DNA of 64,000 nt, taken from CAWUFC02 sp963921335 (lineage in GTDB: Bacteria > Pseudomonadota > Gammaproteobacteria > Pseudomonadales > Halieaceae). Under the pieces are notes generated by a model. That model was not told where the DNA came from, did not search any database, and was given only the letters and a program-made list of their open reading frames with translations. Each line of letters starts with the position of its first letter. Positions within the stretch are counted from its first letter, which is position 1. The stretch is from positions 1,240,001 through 1,304,000 of the forward strand of contig CAWUFC020000001.1 of the NCBI GenBank assembly GCA_963921335.3, read 5' to 3'. Below are positions 45,353-52,797 of this stretch, piece by piece. The position numbers and the translations under genes are program-made.

Positions 45353-45964
45353 CTAGCTGTCCAGCCCGCACATCGCCAGCATGCTATTGAGAAACAGGCG
45401 GTGTGCGTCGGGCAGGTCGATGTCTGTGTCGAAGTACACCGCAGAGCGCAGGCCGATCATCAGGCCATAGGAGATTTCGGCCGCGTCCTTGCTGCTTTGC
45501 ATAAAAACCGAGGGTGAAGCCTCGAAGATCTCGACCAGGTAGGCCTTACAGCGCTCGTCAAACTCCGCCTTGGTGACCCGCAGTACGTCGTCGTTCACTG
45601 CGGCGCCAAAGCACTCCAGCATGAAACCAATTTCCTTGATGGTGCCGGCTTCACCCTTGAACCAGAAGTCTGACAGAGACTGAATCTGCTCTCGTGGTGG
45701 CAGTGTTCTGAACTCATCGATTCGTTCGAGAAAGCGCACAGACACCATCTCGAAATACTGTTCGAGAATGTCTTCCTTGCCCTTGAAATAGTAGAGCAAA
45801 TGGCTGGCTGACATGTCTGCACCTTCGGCGATATCCGCCAGGGTGGTTTTCACGTAGCCCTTTGCCAGGATGCAGTCATGCAGGGATTTAAAGATCACCC
45901 GGCGGCGCTGTTTACCGCGGCTGTCGCGTTTATCCGACGTTTTTTTGGCTGGTGCTGGAGACAT
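45353..45964 (-). CDS. TetR-family regulator of the catabolic regulon
   Basis: A 203-residue TetR repressor from ATG 45964 (MSPAPAKKTSDK); a GTG at 45982 would add six residues. A basic N-terminal arm precedes the helix-turn-helix TLADIAEGADMSASHLLYYFKGKEDILEQYF. The C-terminal ligand-binding part is variable, as usual. The gene is divergent from the SDR-led operon, and the palindrome TTGAATAATATTCAA lies between them, 53 bases from this start. Three copies of the same operator precede every transcription unit of this region, so it is the expected repressor of them all, probably released by an acyl-CoA or related intermediate. Confidence 0.88.
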   Translation of the reverse strand: MSPAPAKKTSDKRDSRGKQRRRVIFKSLHDCILAKGYVKTTLADIAEGADMSASHLLYYFKGKEDILEQYFEMVSVRFLERIDEFRTLPPREQIQSLSDFWFKGEAGTIKEIGFMLECFGAAVNDDVLRVTKAEFDERCKAYLVEIFEASPSVFMQSSKDAAEISYGLMIGLRSAVYFDTDIDLPDAHRLFLNSMLAMCGLDS

Positions 45965-46017
45965 GGCTCGCGACCTTATCACTGTGTCGGTGTCTTTTGC
46001 AGGGACTCGACAATTTC

Positions 46018-46046
46018 TTGAATAATATTCAAATTACACCTACTAT
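46018..46046 (+). promoter_or_regulatory. Regulon operator TTGAAT-N3-ATTCAA, site 2, within the SDR-operon promoter
   Basis: The palindrome TTGAATAATATTCAA occupies 46018-46032. TTGAAT (46018-46023) also reads as a -35 element, with TACTAT (46041-46046) as the -10 after 17 bases. Repressor binding would block the promoter. It is 44 bases from the SDR start and 53 bases from the divergent TetR start, so autoregulation is likely. Confidence 0.75.
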
Positions 46047-46076
46047 CCGTTTTCTGCAAGCACGGAGAATAAGTAA

Positions 46077-46892
46077 ATGAGTGTGGAAGGACTGAGAATT
46101 GTGATCACCGGTGGTGCTGCTGGCATCGGTGCAGGCACCGCCAGGCTGGCGGCCAGCCGCGGTGCCAAAGTGGTGATCTCTGATCTCAACGACGCGGCCG
46201 GACAGGCACTAGCGGAAGAGATCAATAGTTCGGGCGGCAGCGCCATCTACCATCATGCCGACGTCACCAATGAGGCCGATGTTGAGGCCCTGATGGCGGC
46301 AGCGGCGGATGCTTTTGGCGGCATCGATGTGCTGCACAATAACGCCGGCGTGCATGAAAGTGCGCTGACCGAGGATCTCGGGCTGGAGAGCATGAGCCGC
46401 GACATTTTCGAAAAAGTGATGGGAATTAATGTGACGGGTGTCTGGCTGTGTGCCAAGTATGCCTTGCCCTACCTGCGCAAGAGCGAGCAGGCCTCGATTA
46501 TCAACGCCGGATCTACCAGCTCCCTGTCCGGTTATCCACAGTGCCAGGCTTATGGTGCGAGTAAGGGCGCGGTGATGCAGTTAACGAAAATGCTGGCCGT
46601 TGACCTGGCCGCAGATGGTATTCGGGTCAATTGTTACTGCCCCGGTTCCATCCACACAGAGATGGTCGACAAGTTCCTGGAGGCCGCGCCTGACCCTGAA
46701 GCGATGTTGGGCACCATGACCCTTACCCATCTCATACCCCGCATGGGCAAGCCCGTGGATGTGGCGGAGTTGGTGTGTTTTCTCGCCAGTCCCGCCTCCC
46801 AGTTTGTAAACGGAGCGGTGTGGACCATTGATGGGGGCTCGCTGGCGTGGCGCGGCACCCTGGACGTACTTGGAATGGAGACAAGCGCATGA
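46077..46892 (+). CDS. SDR family oxidoreductase, first gene of the eight-gene operon
   Basis: A 271-residue classical SDR. Motifs are VITGGAAGIGAGTARLAASRGAKVVISDLND (NAD binding), HNNAGVHES, NAGSTSSLSG with the catalytic Ser, then YGASK. The C-terminal half carries VNGAVWTIDGGS. It oxidises an alcohol or reduces a ketone. The stop overlaps the next start by four bases (ATGA). As the first gene after operator site 2, it should be induced with the pathway. The intermediate acted on is unknown. Confidence 0.88.
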   Translation: MSVEGLRIVITGGAAGIGAGTARLAASRGAKVVISDLNDAAGQALAEEINSSGGSAIYHHADVTNEADVEALMAAAADAFGGIDVLHNNAGVHESALTEDLGLESMSRDIFEKVMGINVTGVWLCAKYALPYLRKSEQASIINAGSTSSLSGYPQCQAYGASKGAVMQLTKMLAVDLAADGIRVNCYCPGSIHTEMVDKFLEAAPDPEAMLGTMTLTHLIPRMGKPVDVAELVCFLASPASQFVNGAVWTIDGGSLAWRGTLDVLGMETSA

Positions 46893-47305
46893 GCCTGAGT
46901 GCTGAAGAAAAACTGGCTATTCATGAATTGTTCGCGCGCTGGGCCTATGCCTACGACGAGCGCGATGAAGCCATGCTGGCGGATTGCTTTACCGAGGACG
47001 CCGATTTCAGCATGCGCATCGCAGGCGGTGACCTGGTGGGTCCCTTTGAGGGGCGCGAGGCCATTATGGTACTCATGACGGGTTCCATGGCGGAGCAGAC
47101 TGATGTGCGGCGCCACGTTGTGTCCAATATCTTTTTCAAGAGTGAGGGTGATCAACCTGAAGTCATATCCAACCTGACCCTGTTGGCCACCGAGAACGGC
47201 GAGATCCAGCTCCTCTCTGCGGGCATCTATCGCGACACCGTGGTCAAGCAGGGAGACAGCTGGCGTCTGAGTCATCGCCACCTGGACCTGGACAAAGGCT
47301 ACTAG
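46889..47305 (+). CDS. SnoaL-like/NTF2-fold protein
   Basis: A 138-residue protein from ATG 46889, overlapping the SDR stop. The order EKLAIHELFARWAYAYDERDEAMLADCFTEDADFSM, then FEGREAIMVLMTG and LSHRHLDLDKGY, is typical of SnoaL_4-type NTF2-fold proteins. The family includes isomerases, dehydratases and cyclases acting on ring compounds, and also non-catalytic members. The Asp-rich first helix and conserved His fit a small-molecule pocket. The function is unresolved, but the position inside a tightly coupled catabolic operon implies a step on the same substrate. Confidence 0.75.
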   Translation: MSLSAEEKLAIHELFARWAYAYDERDEAMLADCFTEDADFSMRIAGGDLVGPFEGREAIMVLMTGSMAEQTDVRRHVVSNIFFKSEGDQPEVISNLTLLATENGEIQLLSAGIYRDTVVKQGDSWRLSHRHLDLDKGY

Positions 47306-47314
47306 GAGCGGCTG

Positions 47315-48871
47315 GTGAATATCGGAGAAATACCCGCTAAAACCGCGCGCCTGCAGCCTGCCCGCGAGGCGCTGATTGATGTGCACAGCGGTCGCCGCAT
47401 GACCTATGGCGAGCTGGACGAGCGAGTGCGTCGACTGGCCAACGGCTTTGTCGATCAGTTGGAGCTGGAGAAGGGCGAGCGAGTCGCGATCCTGTCAAAA
47501 AACTGCATCGAGTACATGGAAATCTACTATGCCTGTGCCCGGGTCGGTTTGATCGCCCAGCCTTTGAACTGGCGACTGGGCATACCGGAGATGCAGCGCA
47601 TTCTCGAGAACGGTGACCCCGCGGTGGTGATTGTCTCAAACGAATATGCCGCTGAAGGAGCAGCATTGCGTGAGCAGCTGGCGGTGGATCATTGGCTGGC
47701 ATTTGGCGAAGACAGCGATGGCAGTTACGAGGCCGTGCTGTTAAATAGCAGTGACGAGGAGCCAGCCTGGTCCGCCGAGGTGGGCGATCACGACCCTGTG
47801 CTGATCCTGTATACCGGTGGCACAACCGGTGAATCAAAGGGCGCACTGCACACGCATCACTCGCTCTATATGGGCATGATCAACCAGACAGTGGCTGAGC
47901 GCATTGTGCCCAGCGATGTCTACATGCTGACGGGTCAGATGTTTCATATTCCCGTGGCGCTGGCTATGAATTACCAGGCCCACGGTTGTCCGCTGGTGTT
48001 GATCAATTTCGATGCGCGCCTGGCGCTTGAAACTATTCAGAAAGAACGCGTGTCCGCCTTCCTCGGTATCACCACCATGCTCAACTGGATGATGGCCGAT
48101 GAAAAGTTCAGCGAGTTTGATATCAGCAGCCTGCGCAACATTCAGTATGGCGGTGGGCCAATGCCTCGCAGCGTGGTGGCTGCGGCGCTGGATGCCTTTC
48201 CCTGCACCATTATCCAGGGCTATGGCCAGACCGAAGGCATGACCATGAGTTTTCTGTCACAGGAAGACCATCTCAATGCCCTCTCGGGACAACACTCAGA
48301 GCGATTGGCTTCTTGTGGGCGGGAGGGCTTTGTTACCAGCATTCGCCTGGCCGACCCCGACGGCAACACGGTACCGCGTGACGGCAACACCCCCGGTGAG
48401 ATCCTGGTGCGGTCCGAAGCCAACATGGTGGGCTACTGGGGGCGAGATGACCTCACCGCCGAGACCATTCGCGATGGCGAGATGTGGACTGGCGACATCG
48501 CCGTCTGGGACGAGGACGGTTACATCTTCATTGTCGACCGCGCCAAGGACATGATTATTTCTGGCGGTGAGAACATCTACAGCACCCAGGTTGAGGCAGC
48601 TATTCATCAGCATCCTGCGGTTCTCGAATCTGCGGTATTTGGCGTTCCTGATGAGGAGTGGGGTGAGTCTGTGAAGGCGGTGGTGGTCCTGAAGCCGGGC
48701 GAGAGCGCAACCGAGCAGGACATTATCGACGCTGCCGCACAACAGCTGGCCTCTTACCAGAAACCGAAGTCTGTGGATTTTGTCGACAGCCTGCCCAAGG
48801 CGCCCACCGGCAAAATTCTCAAGCGTGAACTGCGCGATCCCTACTGGGCAGAAGCGGAGAAGCAAGTATGA
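47315..48871 (+). CDS. AMP-dependent acyl-CoA ligase, operon copy
   Basis: A 518-residue ANL enzyme. The first motif reads YTGGTTGESKGALHTHHS, with Gly in place of the usual Ser after YT. GYGQTEGMTMSF and the C-terminal PKAPTGKILKRELRD are present. The start is GTG 47315 with GGAGCGG just upstream. It activates an acid for the coupled downstream enzymes. It is one of two ligases in the regulon; the other, at 41863, may take a different chain length or ring product. The stop overlaps the MaoC-like gene by four bases. Confidence 0.9.
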   Translation: MNIGEIPAKTARLQPAREALIDVHSGRRMTYGELDERVRRLANGFVDQLELEKGERVAILSKNCIEYMEIYYACARVGLIAQPLNWRLGIPEMQRILENGDPAVVIVSNEYAAEGAALREQLAVDHWLAFGEDSDGSYEAVLLNSSDEEPAWSAEVGDHDPVLILYTGGTTGESKGALHTHHSLYMGMINQTVAERIVPSDVYMLTGQMFHIPVALAMNYQAHGCPLVLINFDARLALETIQKERVSAFLGITTMLNWMMADEKFSEFDISSLRNIQYGGGPMPRSVVAAALDAFPCTIIQGYGQTEGMTMSFLSQEDHLNALSGQHSERLASCGREGFVTSIRLADPDGNTVPRDGNTPGEILVRSEANMVGYWGRDDLTAETIRDGEMWTGDIAVWDEDGYIFIVDRAKDMIISGGENIYSTQVEAAIHQHPAVLESAVFGVPDEEWGESVKAVVVLKPGESATEQDIIDAAAQQLASYQKPKSVDFVDSLPKAPTGKILKRELRDPYWAEAEKQV

Positions 48872-49323
48872 CGGGTCTCTTATCAGACGAACTGTTGGCC
48901 AATATTGGCCGCTGCAGTGAGCCCAGGCGTGAGCTGGTAACCCGCCGCGATATTCGTAAATATGCTGTGGCCACCGGCAATCGCCAGCGCAAGTATCTCG
49001 ACGGTGATGAAGCCCCGCCGATGTTTCATGTGCCCCTGTTCTGGGATGTGGTAGAGCTGGACCAGCTGACGCCCGACGGTGTGTCGATCGACACACTGCT
49101 ACCGAAGTTTCCACTGGAGAAAGCCATAGCTGGGGGCTTGAAGATTGAATATCTCAAGCCGGTGTATCCCGGAGACTGGCTCACGGCCACACGCGAGCTC
49201 ACCGCTATCTATGAGAAAGAGGGTCGCTCTGGTCCGCTGATTTTCTATGAGGTGATGATGAATATAGCCAACGACGATGGCGAGCTGGTGATTCGTGAGA
49301 AGACCACGAGGATACTTCGATGA
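48868..49323 (+). CDS. MaoC-like dehydratase, N-terminal-type (FAS1-like) subunit
   Basis: A 151-residue hot-dog protein. ITRRDIRKYAVATGN-like sequence near residue 26, APPMFHVPLFWD and LPLEKAIAGGLKIEYLKPVYPGDWLTATREL match the N-terminal half of double-hot-dog enoyl-CoA hydratases. In split systems this half lacks the catalytic Asp/His and serves as the structural partner. The next gene supplies the second hot-dog unit, and the two overlap by four bases. Together they should form a heteromeric enoyl-CoA hydratase, as ChsH2/ChsH1 do in steroid degradation. Confidence 0.82.
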   Translation: MTGLLSDELLANIGRCSEPRRELVTRRDIRKYAVATGNRQRKYLDGDEAPPMFHVPLFWDVVELDQLTPDGVSIDTLLPKFPLEKAIAGGLKIEYLKPVYPGDWLTATRELTAIYEKEGRSGPLIFYEVMMNIANDDGELVIREKTTRILR

Positions 49324-49736
49324 GCGACCTCAAGTTTGAATCACTGTCGGTGGGTGATGCCCTGCCCGAACGGCAGCACGAGTGCGGCAATGTGCAGTTG
49401 ATGCTCTACAACGCCGCGCTCTGGAATGGTCATCGTATTCACTTCGACGAGCCTTATGCCAAAGACGTAGAGGGCTATCCCGGCCTGGTGATCGCTGGCC
49501 CTCTTCTGGGTGACTGGCTGCACCAGTGTGTGGAGGAATGGCTGGGCGATGCCGGGCGCATTCACTCGATTGACTACTCCAATCGGCTCGCCACCTATGT
49601 CGGTGACGTACTGGTCGCGGGCGGAGAAATTACAGACATCCGTGAAGAAGGGCGCGAGGCTGAGATAGATGTGTTTATCAAAAATGCCGATGGCGATGTG
49701 GTCACGCCGGGCCGGATTGTAGCGAGGTTTAACTGA
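49320..49736 (+). CDS. MaoC-like acyl-CoA dehydratase subunit
   Basis: A 138-residue hot-dog protein. The order MLYNAALWNGHRIHFDEPYAKDVEGYPGLVIAGPLLGDWL is typical of the C-terminal-type MaoC half. The Asn-His region NGHRIHFDEPYA holds the catalytic histidine/aspartate. It overlaps its partner by four bases and the thiolase homologue by one base (TGATG). It should hydrate a branched or bulky enoyl-CoA. The pair together substitutes for one double-hot-dog hydratase. Confidence 0.82.
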   Translation: MSDLKFESLSVGDALPERQHECGNVQLMLYNAALWNGHRIHFDEPYAKDVEGYPGLVIAGPLLGDWLHQCVEEWLGDAGRIHSIDYSNRLATYVGDVLVAGGEITDIREEGREAEIDVFIKNADGDVVTPGRIVARFN

Positions 49737-50911
49737 TGGCTGAGCATTCGCTGCGGGGTAAGGTCGCTATCGTTGGTGCCTTCGATACAGAGGTTGGAAA
49801 GCTTCCCGGACGCACGCCCATGGAGCTTTGCGTGGAAGCGGCGATGGGGGCTATGGCCGATGCCGGTGTTCGCAAAGAAGAAGTGGACGGACTGGTGACC
49901 TGTAACGCCATGGCCCAGCCCATGATGTATCACGCCGAAGCCATGGCTGAATACCTGCAGATGTTTCCCCGTTATTGCATGGCGGCGGGCGCCGGGGGTG
50001 GCACTACTTTTTCGATCATTCACCATGCGGCTTCGGCCATTGTCACCGGCATGGCTGATGTGGTGGTGGTCGCAATGGCGGATGCGATGCGAAGCGGTCT
50101 GACTCGCGACCAGGCCATGATGGTGCAGGCCTCCACCGGGCATCCTGAATTCGAGCAACCCTATGGGCCGACGGTGCCAGCGTACTACGCACTGATTGCC
50201 CAGGCCCATATGGCCGAGTATGGCACTCGCCCTGAGCAGTTGGCAGGTATTGCTGTTGCCTGTAGAGCCCATGCCAGTCGCAACCCCGCCGCTCAAATGC
50301 GTGACCCCATTACTGTGGAAGATGTGATGGCTTCGAGGATGATCGCTGACCCGCTGAGACTGCTGGACTGTTCACTGGTATCCGATGGGGGTTCTGCCAT
50401 CGTGCTGACTTCAGCTGAGCGCGCCGCGGACATGCCGCACGACCCGATATACATTCTCGGGGCGGGCGAGGGGCACAGTCATGAACATATTTCCGCCGCC
50501 CGCAGCCTCACCACCAGTGCCGCACTCGAGGCAGGGCAGCGCGCCTATTCGATGGCTGGCTACGCCGCTGCCGACATGGATTTCGCCCAGCTCTACGACT
50601 GTTTTACGCCCACCGTGCTGGTGGAGCTGGAAGACCTTGGGTTTTGCGAAAAAGGCGAGGGCGGTGCCTTCGTCGACAGTGGGGCCTTGATGCCCGGAGG
50701 CAGCCTGCCGGTCAATACTCATGGCGGCCTGCTGTCTCACAGTCACCCCGGCAATCCGGGGTCCATGTTTGCGCTAACTGAATCAGTCTGGCAGCTGCGT
50801 CACGACGCGGGCGAGCGCCAGGTTCCCGACGCCAGCCTGGGCCTCGTGCATGCCCAGGGCGGCATTATGTCTTCTCACACAGCCCTGGTATTGGGCAGGG
50901 AGGCGGGCTGA
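49736..50911 (+). CDS. Thiolase-fold lipid-transfer protein (Ltp2-like aldolase candidate)
   Basis: A 391-residue thiolase-fold protein of the SCP-x/lipid-transfer group. Where true thiolases have the nucleophile in CSSG this one reads AAGAGGGTTF, with no cysteine. The second site, YDCFTPTVLVELEDLGFCEKGEGG, and NTHGGLLSHSHPG are typical of Ltp2/DitF-like members. Ltp2 is a retro-aldolase that removes a side-chain fragment from steroid CoA esters and requires a DUF35 partner. The next gene encodes a DUF35 protein and the two preceding genes a split MaoC hydratase. A retro-aldol cleavage is therefore the best prediction, rather than thiolysis. Confidence 0.85.
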   Translation: MAEHSLRGKVAIVGAFDTEVGKLPGRTPMELCVEAAMGAMADAGVRKEEVDGLVTCNAMAQPMMYHAEAMAEYLQMFPRYCMAAGAGGGTTFSIIHHAASAIVTGMADVVVVAMADAMRSGLTRDQAMMVQASTGHPEFEQPYGPTVPAYYALIAQAHMAEYGTRPEQLAGIAVACRAHASRNPAAQMRDPITVEDVMASRMIADPLRLLDCSLVSDGGSAIVLTSAERAADMPHDPIYILGAGEGHSHEHISAARSLTTSAALEAGQRAYSMAGYAAADMDFAQLYDCFTPTVLVELEDLGFCEKGEGGAFVDSGALMPGGSLPVNTHGGLLSHSHPGNPGSMFALTESVWQLRHDAGERQVPDASLGLVHAQGGIMSSHTALVLGREAG

Positions 50912-50912
50912 T

Positions 50913-51335
50913 ATGGATGCTGTTGAACCGAGAAAGATTCAACCCAGGCCTACGCAGCTGACCGAGCCGTACTGGCAGGGATGCAGGGAAGGGGAGCTGC
51001 GTCTGCAATTTTGTCCAGATTGTGATCAGTTTCAGTTTTATCCGCGTATTATCTGTAGTCACTGCGGCGGAAGCAGCCTGGAATGGCGTGCCGTTAGCGG
51101 TCTTGGCAGCATCGACAGTTTTACGGTCGTGCAGCGCGGTATATCAGCCGCTTACGAGGCCCCCTACGTGGTGGCACTGGTGCGCTTGGCAGAAGGGCCG
51201 GTGATGATGAGTCAAATTGTAGACATGGAGCCAGAGAAGGTCGCCGTAGGTATGGCGGTTCAGGTGGGCTTTGTTGACTGGGGTGACCAGCATCATCTGC
51301 CCGTATTTCGCCAGCGGGAGGATTCAGCGCAATGA
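50913..51335 (+). CDS. DUF35 OB-fold, zinc-ribbon acyl-CoA-associated protein
   Basis: A 140-residue protein from ATG 50913, one base after the thiolase-homologue stop. A rubredoxin-like zinc ribbon (CPDC about 18 residues before CSHC) is followed by an OB-fold core: GLGSIDSFTVVQRG and PYVVALVRLAEGPVMMSQIVD. DUF35 proteins bind lipid-transfer-type thiolases and are required for their activity in steroid degradation. Adjacency to a Cys-less thiolase homologue makes that the likely role. It overlaps the Rieske oxygenase gene by four bases. Confidence 0.87.
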   Translation: MDAVEPRKIQPRPTQLTEPYWQGCREGELRLQFCPDCDQFQFYPRIICSHCGGSSLEWRAVSGLGSIDSFTVVQRGISAAYEAPYVVALVRLAEGPVMMSQIVDMEPEKVAVGMAVQVGFVDWGDQHHLPVFRQREDSAQ

Positions 51336-52687
51336 ATGACCCTAAAGTCGTCATGGCGGTTATCAACCCGGATGCGCCGGTGGAATCTCTCGAGGCCAAA
51401 CAACCCCATATCGATAATGGGACTGAGTGCTATCCCAAAGACGGCTATTTCAGCGCCGAGTACATGGCCCGCGAATGGGAAAAGATGTGGACCCGTAGCT
51501 GGCTGATCGCCGGCGTACAGTCGGACCTCGAAAAGCTTGGGGACTACTTTCTGTTCGAGATCGGCAGCGAGTCGATCATTGTCACCCTTGCCGAAGAGGG
51601 CGTGCGCGCGTTTTACAATGTGTGCAGTCACCGTGGTGCCAAGTTGGTGTGGGAAGAGCGCGGCAATAAGAAAGTGTTTGTTTGCCCTTTCCACAGTTGG
51701 AGCTTTCACAATAATGGTGATTTGCGCCGCATCACCGACGAAGAAACCTTCCACCCGGATGTCGTGGCGCATCGTCCGGGTTTGACACCGCTGGCTTGTG
51801 AAACCCATGCCGGCATTATTTTTGTCAGCATGGCTGATAATCCACCGCCGCTGGCTGAGAGTATCGGTCTGCCCGAGGGTTATCTCGAAGCCTATCAGCT
51901 CGACAAGATGAAAGTGGTGCGTCACGTCCGCAGTGAGTGGGGCGCAAACTGGAAAGTTGGGGTAGAGGCTTTTTACGAGAGTTATCACCTTCATGCGGTG
52001 CACCCTGAAACTCGCGGTGTGATGGGCGATTTAAATGTGCAATACGACCTGTACTCCAACGGTGCCAGTCGCATGATTGTGCCGTTGGGGCAGCCTAGCC
52101 CGCGTGTCCACGACCAAACGACGGTGAATGAAGGCCTGCAGGCGATGTTGCAGGATGCAGGCATCGATCCCGCCGGTTTTGAAGGTGACGCTGGCGATGT
52201 GCGTCGCGCTATACAGATGTCAAAACGAGAGCGCAGCGACCGGCTGGGTTTGAATTATGAGCGCTTTGAAGACGGCCAGCTGTCAGACAGCTGGGCCACT
52301 GGTGTGTTTCCCAATGTGCAGATTGGTTGTCACCCCGAGGCGGTGTTTCTTATGCGCTTTATTCCCCATGAGAGCGATCCCGAGCGCTTTTACTACGACA
52401 CCATGACCCTGTTATTGCCGGCAGACGATCCTGATCATTGCCCGCCGGCCTGGATGGGGCTGCCCGAGGGTACTGATGTGACCGGCGCTACTCGGCCAGC
52501 CACCGAGCACTTCAGCATCGAAGAAGATGCCAATCTGGGACTGGTACTCAGCCAGGACTCATCATTTCTGCCGGTTGTGCAGCAGGGCATGCGCAGCCGG
52601 GGTTTCAAAGGTCAGCTGTGGGGCGAGCAGGAGCAGCGCCTGCGCCATTTCCACGTGGAGCTGGAAAGACGGTTGGCGGCTGACTGA
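51332..52687 (+). CDS. Rieske aromatic-ring-hydroxylating oxygenase, alpha subunit
   Basis: A 451-residue Rieske non-heme iron oxygenase. The [2Fe-2S] motif is CSHRGAKLVWEERGNK then CPFHSW: Cys98, His100, Cys118, His121. The mononuclear iron site is ESYHLHAVHPE (His219, His224), and a later Asp/Glu in the SDPERFYYD region completes it. It hydroxylates a ring or demethylates an ether using electrons from a ferredoxin/reductase. Neither a beta subunit nor a reductase is encoded nearby, so an alpha-only (homotrimer) enzyme with a shared redox chain is likely. It is the last gene of the operon, with 4-base overlap to DUF35. Confidence 0.9.
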   Translation: MNDPKVVMAVINPDAPVESLEAKQPHIDNGTECYPKDGYFSAEYMAREWEKMWTRSWLIAGVQSDLEKLGDYFLFEIGSESIIVTLAEEGVRAFYNVCSHRGAKLVWEERGNKKVFVCPFHSWSFHNNGDLRRITDEETFHPDVVAHRPGLTPLACETHAGIIFVSMADNPPPLAESIGLPEGYLEAYQLDKMKVVRHVRSEWGANWKVGVEAFYESYHLHAVHPETRGVMGDLNVQYDLYSNGASRMIVPLGQPSPRVHDQTTVNEGLQAMLQDAGIDPAGFEGDAGDVRRAIQMSKRERSDRLGLNYERFEDGQLSDSWATGVFPNVQIGCHPEAVFLMRFIPHESDPERFYYDTMTLLLPADDPDHCPPAWMGLPEGTDVTGATRPATEHFSIEEDANLGLVLSQDSSFLPVVQQGMRSRGFKGQLWGEQEQRLRHFHVELERRLAAD

Positions 52688-52701
52688 GGACTGTATATGA
52701 C

Positions 52702-52748
52702 TTGACAAACTTTGTTTTGAAGTTCAATCTTGAATTTGATTCAAATTC
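52702..52748 (+). promoter_or_regulatory. Promoter region and regulon operator site 3 for the TonB receptor
   Basis: A consensus -35 (TTGACA, 52702-52707) is followed by TTGAAGTTCAA (52717-52727) and the regulon operator TTGAATTTGATTCAA (52730-52744). An overlapping longer palindrome GAATTTGA-T-TCAAATTC spans 52732-52748. The operator ends 53 bases before the receptor's ATG. No good -10 is seen at the standard spacing from TTGACA. Confidence 0.7.
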
Positions 52749-52797
52749 AAAACCCGCAATACATAAACATAAATTGGATCTACAGGAGCATAAGAAC

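Noticed and set aside
52702..52797. TTG at 52702 as the start of the TonB receptor
   Set aside because: It would add 32 residues before the signal peptide, the TTGACA there reads as a -35, and the ATG at 52798 has a good Shine-Dalgarno.
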